Of a stretch of 64,000 nucleotides of DNA, positions 25,141 through 38,913 are shown in pieces; positions within the stretch are counted from its first letter, which is position 1; each line of letters begins with the position of its first letter. The stretch lies in NCBI GenBank assembly GCA_029204225.1, contig MU832621.1, forward strand, positions 1 to 64,000. Reading direction: 5' to 3'. The notes under the pieces were generated by a model that made no database searches, was not told the DNA's origin, and saw only the letters and a list, made by a program, of their open reading frames with translations. A program made the position numbers and the translations under genes. This stretch comes from Diphasiastrum complanatum (lineage: Eukaryota > Streptophyta > Lycopodiopsida > Lycopodiales > Lycopodiaceae).

Positions 25141-26703
25141 GATATGTAACAAAAGTGGTTTTCATCAATTGTTCTACATGCCCACAACAAGGGAACCATC
25201 CAAAATATGTTGCCAATCACTTTGTCAAAAACTGCAAAGAATGAAGTGGTGTCTTTGTTGAAGATTATTGCTTATCGTTGTTGCAAAATAAATTGTTGAT
25301 TGATGATATCTTGCTTAAACAAGAAAAAATTGTCTAGAAATGCTTACGTTATATTATCATTTTTGTATGTAGCTAAAATTTCAACCTATCACTATGATCT
25401 GTGCTTGCTTAACTAGGTCAGTACAATATGTTGTCACTACTATTTTGGACTATTTTTGAGGAAGAATGATGATGTAGAGCATTCATTGCAAGATGCTTCA
25501 TATGATGCCAAAACATTCTTTTATTTTTTAAGCATGATTTATAGGAGGCTATAACATTTTTTTAATTTTGTTTAAAAAATGTTGAATCTCATGAACAAGT
25601 AAAATCCCTTTCAACAAAAAAGTTCACAATCCATTTGGACACACAAGACAACAATCAAGTCATCAATGCATGTGCAAGTTGAAATCATGTTAAATGACTA
25701 GTTTTTTTTTAAAAGAAAACTACACAATTTAGCAGAGTGACAACTAAAAAAAGCCTAATAGAAAATTTTCTCCTAATATGAAAAGCTTTTCAAAGAAGTT
25801 CAAACATTTTAAATGTTTTTTTGTTGTGGTCTTGCTAAGGCAATATTATGTGTTGAGGTTGGTCAATGGAGTTTGGAACAAAGTCAACATTAAAGAATAA
25901 AAATTGAAGGTAGTCTCGAGGATTGGGAAGGCTCAATTTTCCAAACATTTCAGTAATTGCTTGAAGCATTTGTGCATGTCATGAATTCATGGTTTACATG
26001 CAGGAATCACATGGGACTCATGTAGAACAGTGATATAGTATTCTCTGAAGCTTGGGATCATCCAATATGTATGATAATGCCAAGGGTATAGTTGCATTGA
26101 CTAGACGAGTTTTTTCCTCATTTGCATGAAACCTAGTCTTTGGACTCTTACATAGCAGCTTCCTACAAATGGCTGAAGTGACATCTCAAAAAAACAAAGA
26201 TGCTTCAATTATGGGCAATGCGATGGATCAAACTCTAGAAAATATAGAGCTTGTATTATTCCAAGCAAAAAATTATTATGTTTATATTGGTGAGATATTT
26301 TCTTTATATAATTTCTGATGTTATCTTTAAATACCAATCTATTGGAGAAAACAAATCTACAATTCAGTCTGTGAATGTCTTTGATTTGGTATTTGTGTGG
26401 AAATTATCAGTTGTATTATCTATTGTATTTCAAAAAGTTTGTAGTTATGCTGATGCTACATGGCAATTTAAATTTCTGAAACCTTCCACACAAATGATTA
26501 AATCACTATGTGATTAAAACTTTGCATTAAAGCATAAGGATTGTAAAAACAAATTGAATGAAATGAAGTCAACCTTGCATCTCATTTTTTGAAAACCACC
26601 TCTTATCTTCTATTTATTCTATTCCTTGCATGTGTCTCTCAGTGCGTGTGTCTCTGAGAGTGAATTTTTTAAAAAATATTAGCAAGGTAGATTTGCATTG
26701 AGG
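25141..26703. other. AT-rich non-coding region
   Basis: No supported gene. Open frames such as 26251-26517 lack motifs. Confidence 0.55.
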
Positions 26704-27024
26704 TCAGATCACTTTGAGGGTAGTTGTAGGACGAAGATCACCCATGTTGAGAGTGGAGTTCTGACCTACAATGCCAAAGTTTTTCAGTTCATCTCTATAG
26801 CATTCATTAATGGCATGTAGTAGTCTTTTCTTAGTTGACCTATGCAGGTAGTGGAGGTACTCATGGCGTTCAGGCTGAGCATGCAGCCCAAGTGCCAACA
26901 TGCTGCTAGGGCCCAAAGAGATAGCATCTTGAGCTAGCAGTGAGCTAGTGGGCGGAGGGAAGGGAGGGGAGATGATATAGGGAACTAAAAGGCAACTAAA
27001 GAAAGATTTTACATTACATTGCAT
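26704..27024 (-). pseudogene. unrecognised coding-like fragment
   Basis: A 106-codon minus-strand frame that is less AT-rich than its surroundings and has natural-looking codon variety. The part SMLALGLHAQPERHEYLHYL, HRSTKKRLLHAINECYRDEL and KNFGIVGQNSTL reads like genuine protein rather than noise, and an internal ATG at about 26904 would start it at MLALGLHAQPE. I do not recognise the family. The frame ends at a stop at 26704-26706 and no splice partner is evident. It could be a captured or decayed gene fragment. Chance cannot be excluded. Confidence 0.4.
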
Positions 27025-28980
27025 TTTGTTTTGTTGCTTCAGAAATTAGCATCCATAAATATCATGCATTGCTTAAGCTAAATAAATCATGAAAATCCAT
27101 GGTTGGTCTTGCCTTGCAAAGGCAATACTATTGAGCACTATGTTTATGTGATACCTCTACATGTGTCGTTGTTGTATGTGACAACATAATCTTGTTCTTG
27201 TTTGACATGTACCTCAATCTTGTATTATAAATAGATAACAATGTAAGGTAGATGTAAGTTCTTGGTGAAATCCTAGTTCTAGTGTTTGAGTTGATTTTAT
27301 ACATTTGCATGGTGAAATTTTCTTGTAATTGCTCATAAACTTGTCAGCTTAACACTTTCAAGAACCATATAATAAATTCTTCTCCAATCATAAATTTATA
27401 GAAAGGGTGCACTTTCTTCAATGATGCAAATTTGTAAAATTAATTATAAACTGGATAAAATTGATTGCAAGGAAAAGAAAAGCTTAATGTTAAAGAAAAG
27501 CTCAAACTATATATTTTTATTGTTTTTTGATAGTGTCTACTTTTGTATTATTTAAACAAAATGTCTTCCATATGCTGGATGAAGGATCGATTGACTTTAT
27601 ATGTGTCTTAAAGACTATTTGATTGTCAGTTGGTTGGCGATTGTGAATATTGAAAGGTGAATATCTTGAACACTGATCGTGATTATTGTGAATACTCATG
27701 AATACTCGTGATTTTATGTTGCAAGTTCTATTCCGAATCGTGATGTGGAACGCATTCTGGAACATGTGAAAGGATTTCAAAAGAGTAGTTCTGTTGCTTG
27801 GATTCAGCTAGTTACCCGCCAATATCTACTATTCACTTCAATCAAATACTGAAGCAATAACCAACGATGGATCCCTACCCAATGAGATAAAAATTTGCAA
27901 AGTTTTTTGTGTTTCTGGTCCCAAATCGCCCAATCCGGATTGTTTTTGCAATCGTTCCAACTCGGTTGTGATTATTGTGAATACTAATCATGAATACTCA
28001 TGATTATTCTAAATACTCATGAATACTGATCATTTGCGAATACTGAAATATTCTAAATATTGTCATGAATATAATTGAATCCTTGTCAACCTCAAAATTC
28101 CAAAATGACATACATACTTCATGATCAAAATATTACTTCATTGTAAGAAATAATCGTCAAATGAAGATCACCTATATATTGGCAAACTCATTTCATACAC
28201 AATTCTTAAAAAATTTTACTTCCAATATGCAATCTCAATTTTATGATTGTAGAAACTTTAACTACATTTATTAGTAGTGTAAGCTCTTGCAACTTGAAAT
28301 GTTTACAATAAAAAAATTTAATCATCATGATAACCTAACGTAACGATACTTACCTCTTTGGGAACAAAACTTTAATATGCATTTTGTCTAAACCTCAAAG
28401 GAAAAAATAAAAATTTAGATAATTTGTTTTTTCCAATCCAACAATTTCACCATTATGGCAAGGCCTTTGTTGCATAGTACCACAACGTTCTTGTTTTCTA
28501 TGTTAATTTAGACTATTAAAAAACTAGATATTTTTTTCACTTGGTGCTCACCTTTAATTTGAGTGGTTTTATTGAAAAGTCAACATCTTTTTAGCCTCGT
28601 GTATTGATATCTGGTCAAAATACATGTGCTTTAGTTAAATTTTTGTGAATTTGGAAAAATATTTTTTGAAAAAACACATTTTAGGACAATTTGAAAAATA
28701 TCTAAATTGTTACTCTTTTTAGGATTTTGACCCATTTCGAAAGATTTGTATTGTGGATGTGTCAAAAAACCCCGTAGTTTTTGTCAAAAAATGTTGTATA
28801 CAAACTTGAAACAATAGACACAAGCTTGTGGTGCTCAGAAAAAACTTCTTAAAAAAAAATTGCAAATCCTACTTTGCACCAAAATCAGCCCAAATTCAAC
28901 AATTTAACCCATAACTCGGTTCATCCTACTGAGCTCCCTAGGTTGCACTGGCTGAACCCAACCAATTCCACGTTACCTAA
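27025..28980. other. AT-rich non-coding region with degenerate GAATACTCATGA repeats
   Basis: No gene supported. Two clusters (about 27640-27720 and 27965-28075) contain repeated GTGAATACTCATGAATACT-like units, a degenerate short tandem repeat. The rest is AT-rich. Confidence 0.55.
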
Positions 28981-29600
28981 AGTCATGTGCATGGGGGATC
29001 TGCGGTCAATTGGTCGTGGACTGTAGCAACGTGACAGCTAGAACCTCGTCTCTTATTGGGACGGATACGATGACGCCCGCCCCAATGCATTACAGCCACG
29101 TGTCCTCACCCTGCCCCCACCATTTGCCCCCTGCCAGCCACCTGCACACCTTCTTGCAAAGCTCAGCTTTGTCCCATAAGTTTCCTATGGACTGAGCAGC
29201 TTCTGTATATATTATAGAAATTGTTCTATACTCCCATGTGTGCACGCCCAGGGGCACGCCAGTCACGCACGGTGCTCGGCAAAAATTCGTGCTCCAGCTG
29301 CCCGGCGGCACGGTCTGCCCGTCTCCCTGCGGCACAGTCTGCCCCCAGCCTACCTATCCGACGCCACCTTGTGCCTGCGCCAGCCTCCCTGCCTGCCCGT
29401 GTGGCGCCAGCTTGTGCCCTGCTTGGCGCCACACACGCTGCCCGGCGCCAAGGCAGGGTGCTTGGAATTCCAAAACTCGAGAGCGGTCTCACAAAGAAAA
29501 TTTTGAGGGCACGGGCACCCTATCCACGTGTCGCATAGGCACGGGAGCGGGCGTTACTCCCCCTCTCGGGCCAATAAGTGCCAATAAGCGACATCGCAGC
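28981..29600. other. GC-rich island upstream of THI4
   Basis: A sharp base-composition change: about 29240-29460 is strongly GC-rich, with repeated CTGCCCG, CGGCACAGTCTGCCC and three GGCGCC palindromes. G-box palindromes CACGTG occur at 29097-29102 and 29525-29530, and CCAATAAG boxes occur twice near 29570-29590. Overlapping open frames in several phases on both strands reflect low stop-codon density, not genes. It could be a distal promoter region of THI4 or of an unseen transcript. Confidence 0.5.
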
Positions 29601-29964
29601 TAGAAGAAGAGCATATTTCTATTCACTCTTGAGGATGCAGACGAGGGGCCCATTCTCATCCAAAGAGTGAAACATAATCCAACAGTCGCATCATGATATC
29701 TCCACTTTGGAGTATTCTACACCATTGGATGGAAGGGGAAATGGTGCCTACACCTTCCAGACCAGACCACGGCATAAAGCTGCACCTGAGAAGAAAAACA
29801 AGTTGTCATCTTAGCCATGCATATTTGTCTCCACTCCCAAGTTGCACATGCCACCATAACACCAAAGAGAAACAAGCACTCTTGGGAAAATGTATATAGG
29901 AATGAAGCTCACATAATTTCTCAAAAACAGGTACCGTAAAATCTTTGATGATTGTTTATGTAAG

Positions 29965-31722
<1,758 letters not shown>

Positions 31723-31810
31723 ATCTAGAAAGTAGATATGTATCCGCTGTTGTATAGCTCTTAAGGACTTGCTTGTTATTGTCAAAACTTTTCACGAACA
31801 GCAGTTTATG

Positions 31811-31816
31811 AATAAA
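31811..31816 (+). terminator. poly(A) signal between the THI4 stop and the aptamer
   Basis: AATAAA, 88 nt after the stop codon and 84 nt before the aptamer. It would give the short, aptamer-free THI4 mRNA. It lies inside the predicted regulated intron, so splicing would remove it. Confidence 0.65.
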
Positions 31817-31900
31817 GATCGATTTAAAGTCTGTTTCCATATCTCCTACAAGGAATTTTGATTATCTTTTGAGTTTGTTAGATCATTCTCTGATGTATTC

Positions 31901-31986
31901 CGGCACCAGGGGTGCTTGCTTCAATAGCAGGCTGAGAAATACCCTCTGAACCTGATCAGGATAATTCCTGCGAAGGGAGTGTGCTG
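31901..31986 (+). promoter_or_regulatory. TPP riboswitch aptamer (THI element) in the THI4 3' UTR
   Basis: The 86-nt RNA has all TPP-aptamer landmarks. P1 pairs CGGCAC (31901-31906) with GUGCUG (31981-31986). P2 pairs GGGGU (31909-31913) with AUACCCU. P3 pairs GCUUGCU (31914-31920) with AGCAGGC (31926-31932) and closes a 5-nt loop. The pyrimidine-sensing UGAGA is at 31933-31937. CUGAACCUGAUC leads to P5, CAGGA (31957-31961) with UCCUG (31966-31970), and then the pyrophosphate-binding GCGAAGGGA. P3 is short, close to the bacterial form. It lies downstream of the coding frame with a 3' splice site 23 nt after it, so control through alternative splicing and 3'-end choice is inferred from the known plant THIC mechanism. 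Confidence 0.95.
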
Positions 31987-32204
31987 CGTGTTTGTTGTTT
32001 GTTTTGCAGGTGATGAAGCTTCGGGATGGAAATTGGAGGTCATGTAAGTACTTGGGTGAATATGTCCATATTTCATGATTGATGTTGCATTTTGAGATGT
32101 GTACATGTTTTGTGGCGTTTTGTGTTTGTCTTGTTGGTTGCACATTTGAAAGGGCTAGTGAAGTCTGTGAAGACGTTGGGCAGAAGGTGTGTATGACATG
32201 CACT

Positions 32205-32800
32205 TCTAATGATATCCTCAAGAAGCGAACATTTGCATCATATACAAGAAAGACACTTGCACTTTTCCTGATATGTTCAAGAAGCAAACATGTGCATGCC
32301 AGATCATATGTTCTTTAGATGTATGGCAGTTTATATTGTCAAGAAGCGAGCATGATACAGCATCATATATGATGTAGATGTAGAAATATTCTTGCCGCTT
32401 TTTCCGATATGTTCATGAAGCGAGCATTTGCTTGATGGAGCATATATTTTGTAGATGAATGAGAGATTTTTGGCTCGTTTACTCTGATATGTTTAAGAAG
32501 CGAGTAATTTGCATGATGGAGCATATAATGCGTAGGGATAAAGTTTCTTGGCTCTTTTCCTGATATGTTCAACAAGAGACACACTTGCATCATGGAGCAT
32601 ATGTTTTGTAGAGATACGAAATTTTTGGCACCTTCCATGGATAGGTCAAGAAGAGGGCATATGCATCAGAGCGTATTATTTGTAGATATATGAGAGATTC
32701 TTGGCACTTTTACTTATACGTTCAAGAAGAGAACATTTGAATGATCAGAGCATCTAGTCTGTAGATGTATGAAAGAGTCTTGAAAATATATTTGTATTGA
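32205..32800 (+). repeat. degenerate ~75-bp tandem repeat downstream of the riboswitch
   Basis: Seven to eight diverged units, each with the core GATATGTTCAAGAAGCGA.CATTTGCAT, then GGAGCATAT, TTTGTAGATGTATGAGAG and TTGGCACTTTTCC. Units start at about 32210, 32270, 32338, 32405, 32487, 32563, 32640 and 32716; weaker traces continue to about 32960. The array begins about 220 bp after the aptamer and would lie in or just after the long 3' UTR form. Confidence 0.85.
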
Positions 32801-35800
32801 AAAAATTTTATTGATTTGTGCAAGAAACAAGTGAAATATCCTTTTCTGCAATGTTACTGTTATGTAGAAGAGTCCATATGCTTAGGGCATATGTTATATG
32901 AATACTGTAGTCTCTGTATCCATAACGAAGTTTTTTGGCACTTTTCCTGCTACATTCAACAAGAGTATATGATTGTTATTTATTGTACATGACAAAATTT
33001 TGACTTGTCTTAGTTTTTTTTTTAGAAGGTAATTGTTTACAGAAATCTATGGCTATCAATTTCATGGTGAATGATTTACCAACAAGATTTTTTAACTTTC
33101 AGTGAAAATAAAAAAATTGGAATTACGTGAAGACGTTTCTGTCAACGTAGTCTAGTACCACATTGGCAAAATATTTGATGGTATGTTGCAAAATGAAAGA
33201 AAATGATATGGAATCTGTACTTAGAAAAGCATAAAAGCTTGGGTCATTGGGGGAAATTAATGATATATTAATGCAATGATGCATAGGAATCATTGGTTAA
33301 AGTTGCCCTTGTGAAAAGAAAGTTGTCAAGAATATATGTGGTTTAACATTTATGGCATTGACGATTTGGTTAAACATTTATGGTATTGTCGATTCAACAG
33401 GCATGAGATAATATCATTCCTACACTTGATCAATAGCAAACGACTTTTCTTAACTATTTAACGGCAATCGTGAAGAAACTGGACCATACCTATAAAAGCT
33501 AAATAAATAACGAGGATGTTTCACAAATGAGGGGTTGATTTATCTGTCCACAATAAATGTAAAAGTGTGGAACGTAATTGGTATTGTGAATTGAGTGTAA
33601 TCATGGCTATTGTTTGTCTATTTTAGATTCAAAAGGTAAGCTACTAATGACAAGGTGTGTTCATAGACTTGTGCAAGTAGAATATGAGAATGACAACCAA
33701 AGATTTTAATTAGAACGTAAAAAAATAGGTGATTAGGAATAAATTCAATGGCTGTCTTTGAAAATTGAAGAGGTGATTATGTTCCAATCCTTGTGTCTAA
33801 TAGCAAGAAAAGCTTTTACAAGAATGGTTTTTGTCTATGGCTTGAATTTACAACTTTGGAAAGAGAGATATAAAAATATTATCAAGTGCAAGAGGGAATA
33901 TATGTTGTGCAATTTTGAAGTGCCACTAAGTTGATTTGTAGAGGGATATTTTATTTTTTCGTTTAAGGTGTAATTTTAAAACACCATAAAAATTGACAAA
34001 TCACGATAAGAAAGTAGGTAGAGAGCTTGAGAAAATAAATGTGGCTTCTAGGACCTTAAATACAGTCATTTTTTAGTACATCACATGCCATAGGCGGTAC
34101 TAAAAATTTACCATATTTAAAGATTTAACGAAAATCTGGTCTTGAGGTTACACAATTGGTTGATGTGACTCTTTTGTGCTTCAACTTCTGATATACAAAG
34201 CACCACAATTTGCAACTTTTTTTTACAACATATTCACGTAAACATTGTTTCTCCAGACCTTGTTGAAGTTTGGCAATCAATCTATCGATCAATTTCATAA
34301 GAGTATGACAATTACCACCAAGCATAACAATTCAACACTATATAAAAATATTGAAATAAACCAAGGGTGGATCAAAATGCCAGTGGCTACATGAGTAGTT
34401 TCCTAAGAAACTGCAATGATTTTTTGCTCTCAAGCACATTTCACATTAAGCAGGGCGTTATTATTTGGCAAACCATAAAAAAAAAGTTCTAAGATTTGCA
34501 TGAAATGCTTATTATGAAGTCATAAAATCTTATTTCAAACAAACTTGAAATTCAAGAAATCTTGTGTATGTTGATTGGACATGGGATATAGTGTGATAGT
34601 GGGCAAAGATATGGACAACTAGTTTTTATACTTACACATTTGTTTAATTGCAAGAGTATGTTATAGCAATTATTATTGCACACAACCACAATCTATTCAT
34701 CATGTATATATCAATTGAAGAGACTCTTCAGAACTCGTATGCTTCACATAAATTCACATTCATATATAGTTCAATGGAATGTGCAAAAATGCTTTATCGA
34801 TTTCTATGCATTTTATTTTAAGTGATAATGCATATTATTAGCTTAAGCAATTGACTTTCTTTTTTTTAAGAGAAAAAAGCTTATTCCTAAGCTTTAACAT
34901 AAGCTTTTCTCAAGTATGCAAGAAAACTTAAAAGAATTTAAGTTCTGGAGCATTTCACACCATAGCTCTTGCTCTTGTCTCCTTAACTTGTAATTCCTTT
35001 AGACACAAATAACAAAAGCTTGGGATATGGGTGAGAGGTAGCCATTGTTCTCAACTATCTAAGTGGCATTTTTTCTCTATGGTAGGGTACTTTCGGAGTA
35101 GGGAGCTAAGAATTTGTGTAGGATGAGTCATGATTTTACTATGAAGAACAAACATTGATCGTGTTATCGCTTAATGATGATTTTCATGATTCCAAGCATA
35201 CTTCTTTTTTACATTCTTATGGAAACCTACTTGGTGAAATATCTAAGCTTTAATTGTTTAAATTGTTGACGAGTTGATATGGCATAGTGTTTCACTTGAA
35301 TATATCATAAATACTTACTCAAAATGAAGAAAGATGAATAGGTTTGGAGTTCTTTGATAAGGATTTAGAAATCAATAAATCCTCTTTCAAATGGGTAAGG
35401 CCTTTCACTTAGAGAATGTGACAAATTATTACCTAGATATAAGAGCCAATATATCAGTCTTAATGCAACACTATTCTTTTTAAATTCCATTGACAGTGAC
35501 TTTTTTGATTAATCTATAGACTAATAATCAAGAATGAATGATCTTTATGATATTTAAATTTGAAAAGATAAACTCAATTGATGATCTTGAAATCTTGAAC
35601 TAAAGTACATATTGATCGATGATTCATGGTGTATTTGATGCCAAATCTACCTTTGAGCATCGAGGTGATTAATTATTTTAACCTTACCTTTCAATTACAC
35701 ATCTAGAATGTTAAACCTCTAAAATGTTGATTTATTGGGAAATTATGTTTTCAATTGCTAAGTATTGGAGTGCTCAACTTAATTCTAAGATTCAAAAATT

Positions 35801-36457
35801 TTGTATTCAACTCATGTTTCTACATCACATTTCCATCTAGGAGTTATGTAATCATCTATGCATAACAATAATAATGTCTTCTTGCAGTCATAATAAAATA
35901 AATTGTGTAAATAAACAATGAACTTTTTTAAGTAACTAAGTAGTATAATAATTGAACAATTCAACTAAAACTTAATTCAATAAACTACTGATATTTTAGT
36001 CATTCTCTATGTAAGTGGTATAAAGGTTCTAAAAGCTGAATTCTAACAAAAACAAGCTTGATGATATTTATTTCCTCCTTTGTGTAGAGGTGCACTTGAC
36101 TAATCTCTTCTCAATTGGGAAGTGAAGTAAATTTTGACAGTCTATTATGAATATCTTGACAATCTATTTTGACAATCATTGAAACACACACAATGCATAA
36201 TAAGAAATGGCATTTAATGTCTAGGCAATATGTGTAGACACATCTCTCTAAGTATATGGTTTGATGGTAATTGGTAATTAAAAACTATTCAAAAATTTCT
36301 TGAACAATGTCAAATATGTAAGAAGAAAACCAAAATATACGCTAAAAACTCATGATTGTATGAACACAAAAACAATTGCTGCACAAACTCGAGAATTTGA
36401 TTTGCAATCAGATTCCTACTAAAAGATATGATTATATTTACTCTAAATTGAATAGGT
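32801..36457. other. AT-rich non-coding region
   Basis: About 3.6 kb with no supported gene. Minus-strand frames at 34125-34325 and 36310-36519 have no family motif. No LTR pair was found. Confidence 0.55.
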
Positions 36458-37409
36458 GTGATGTTGGAGTTCACCAAGGTGGAGCTATGGCACAAAAGGT
36501 TGGGCCACCCCAACTTCAAGTTATGGAATCCATGTATGCAAAGGAGCTTGCACTTGGCTAGAGTTTGTCAAGACGTGGCAAGCATTTTGAGGCTTGTAGC
36601 CTCTCAAGGGCTCATAAGCTTCCATTTTCAAGATCTACTACAAGATTAAACACTCCTCTTGAAGATTAAACACTCCTCTTGATATCATACATTCGGATGT
36701 GTATAGCTTCTCTCAAGAATCTAATGGTGGTGCAAAGTACTATGTATCTTGTATTGATGATCATTCAAGATATGCTTGGATTTACCTCTTATTTTACAAA
36801 AGTTTGGTGTTTGATTCATTTGTAAAGTTCAAAACTCTACTTGAAAATCAACTTAATACCAAGATTCAAGTATTGAGATGTGATAATGGAAGAGAGCACA
36901 TCTCCAATAGAATGATGGACTTTTGTAATTCTAATGACATGAAGAGGGACTTATCTTGTTTTTACACCCGTCAACAAAATGGAGTGGCCGAGAGGAAAAA
37001 TAGATCTCTTTGTGAGTGTGCTAAGCCTCAAGGCTAGATTCTTCTCTACCAAAATCATTTTGGGGTGAGGCAATTACTTGTGCTAGCTTTTTGTGCAATA
37101 GATTGCCCAACCAAGCCATTGGAGGAATCACACCGTTTGGGGCTTTATTTGGAGAAAAGCAAAGATCTAAGAATCGTTGGATCTACATGCTATGTACACC
37201 AATCATTTGATACAAGAAAGAAGGATGATGCCACTTCTATCAAACGTATATTTGTGGGATATGGTGAGAATAGCAAAGGGTATAGAGTCTTCAATCCCCT
37301 CACTGAGAAAATCATAGTGAGTAGGGATGTTATTTTTTATCTGAAAAAGTTGTCAATAAAAGTAATGAAATACTTTGCATCTAGCAACAATGGAGTTTGC
37401 ACAATCTAG
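36458..37409 (+). pseudogene. copia integrase remnant
   Basis: Starts with the pre-integrase motif VELWHKRLGHPNFK, followed after frame changes by SNGGAKYYVSCIDDHSRYAW (first Asp), IQVLRCDNGREHISNRMMDF (second Asp) and RQQNGVAERKNRSLCECA (Glu). The C-terminal part has TCYVHQSFDTRKKDDATSIK, RIFVGYGENSKGYRVFNP and EKIIVSRDVIF. A 20-bp perfect tandem duplication at 36642-36681 contributes to frame loss. Gag, protease, RT and LTRs are absent, so this is an isolated pol fragment. Confidence 0.9.
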
Positions 37410-38392
37410 ATCTCAATTTTGTGTGTCTAGTTTGCATTTGTTTTATGATCAATCAATCAATCACCCTTGTGAGTTCTTAATAGACTCATTTATGGTCCAA
37501 AGTATTGTACTTTGACATGGGAGATGATATTGTTCTACAAACTCTCAATATGAATTTTTGCTATCTCTAGTTCTCCACAATCTCTTGATTCTACATACCA
37601 CATACTTGTGTATCCCCTTCTACATTTTGGAATGCTTACTTGATTCCTTCTAAGTTTTCGCTATATTCTTGTTGATGTTGAAATGCAACGAATTCATGAC
37701 TAAGTTTTGATCTAAAGAGTAGTAGTTTATTCATAGATTACTACTTGATTTTCTTCTAATTGGCTCTATTGTTGACATAGTCGTTATCAATACCAAAGAG
37801 TGTCAACCGACCTCAATGTTTTTTTTTACTTCCGCTAACTTGACTTTGTTTAAAATTCTAGGAGATTCAAATTTCATCAAAGTTTGACAAGCTTCAACGA
37901 GTTTTTGTTCTTCTTGACATGTATTAAATACCAAAAAAATTGATTAAATGTGGACTTTTCAAAGAGTCGACATTTTTTATCTTTTGTGCACTTCAAAGCT
38001 GTGCTCGAATTGAATATAACCTTGATTCTCGTAGTGCAAGTTGTTGTTCAAATCTTGTTCCAACTGGCAATCTTTGTCAACCATATTTCTTTTTTCAATG
38101 TTGCACATGATACTACATGTTTTCTTCTATGGTAGAACCGTATTGTGCATTTCAAGATTTGACTAATCCCTAATATCCCTCCTTCGTTCAATAAAAACAT
38201 GTAAGAGATCTTGGATTTTGAAAGTCTAGATCTCTTTCATAATCTACATCGCAATAACGAATGAGCTCGTTAGTTTGGAGGTAAATTATGTCTTTCCTAA
38301 CAACATTTTGAAATCAGTATTCTAATGTATTTGTTTCATTCTAATTCATTTTGTTTCATAATTAATTTCTTGTGTGTTGATTTTTTTTGCAG
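37410..38392. other. non-coding region before the C48-like exons
   Basis: No supported gene. I looked here for the HWSL exon expected upstream of the C48 C-terminal exon and did not find it. Confidence 0.5.
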
Positions 38393-38735
38393 TCACCCCA
38401 GCAAAATGATTCATTCAGCTGTGGGTGGTACACATTATATAATGCAAAGTTATTTTTTGAGTGGTTCAACCTTCAGGAAGATGTTGATATTTCTAAGAGA
38501 ATAAATTCTGTATATTCTTATTTTTGAAATCATGATTAGTTTTCTATTTTGTTGATGTTTTTTACTAAGACATGAATGTTCTATCTTGCATTTTACACTT
38601 CCTGAGTACACATCAAATCAGGTATACAAATTTAGACAAGAAATTATCCTGAGCATACTGGTTAGGGCAAGGCTTCAACCTCCCGTTGTTAATGATGGTG
38701 CAAAGGATGATGTAATTATACTAAATAAAGATTAG
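38393..38735 (+). pseudogene. Ulp1/C48-like SUMO-protease remnant, copy 1 (last two exons)
   Basis: A strong acceptor (gattttttttgcag, AG at 38391-38392) opens an exon, 38393-38509, encoding SPQQNDSFSCGWYTLYNAK and FFEWFNLQEDVDISKRINS. The Gln pair (38399-38404) and Cys (38420-38422) in the SPQQND...SCGWY context match the oxyanion Gln and nucleophile Cys of Ulp1-type cysteine peptidases. A GT donor at 38510 and an AG at 38620-38621 join a last exon (38622-38735) encoding YKFRQEIILSILVRARLQPP and a stop. The catalytic His and Asp exons are absent upstream, so it is truncated. Copy 2 (61378-63226) has the same exon order. It faces the partner gene at 38914-39360 tail to tail. Confidence 0.72.
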
Positions 38736-38913
38736 AACACTACAGATAGCATAGAACAGAAATAGATTGCACATGTATAGAATTCATAGAAAAATATACA
38801 TTGATATATCAAATGCTGTTCCATTTTATGAATTTGAGAGCACAAAATACATGTAATGATGCCCAACTTGGGCTTTCATTTATTGAATGAAAGAGTCTAT
38901 ACACAGATTTTTA

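Larger units (their letters stand above)
31740..32009 (+). other. predicted 3' UTR intron containing the poly(A) signal and the aptamer
   Basis: A strong acceptor follows the aptamer: a T-rich tract ending in gttttgcag (AG at 32008-32009). The best donors before the aptamer are GTATCC at 31740 and GTAGAT at 31732. The bases UAUCC at the first donor can pair with GGAUA (31959-31963) in the aptamer, which would hide the donor when TPP is absent. A second good donor, GTAAGT, follows at 32044 after a 34-nt exon. Donor choice is an inference. Confidence 0.5.

Noticed and set aside
29221-29603. Several overlapping open frames on both strands in the GC-rich island
   Set aside because: All phases are open because stop codons are rare in GC-rich DNA. 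None has a motif or consistent codon use.
31883-32287. Minus-strand 134-codon frame across the riboswitch
   Set aside because: It is antisense to the structured aptamer and the repeat array and has no protein motif.
32205-32800. Possible CRISPR-like array
   Set aside because: The units are diverged along their whole length with no unique spacers, and the DNA is plant nuclear.
36642-36681. 20-bp perfect tandem duplication as a regulatory repeat
   Set aside because: It lies inside a decayed integrase fragment and is best explained as a slippage or repair event.
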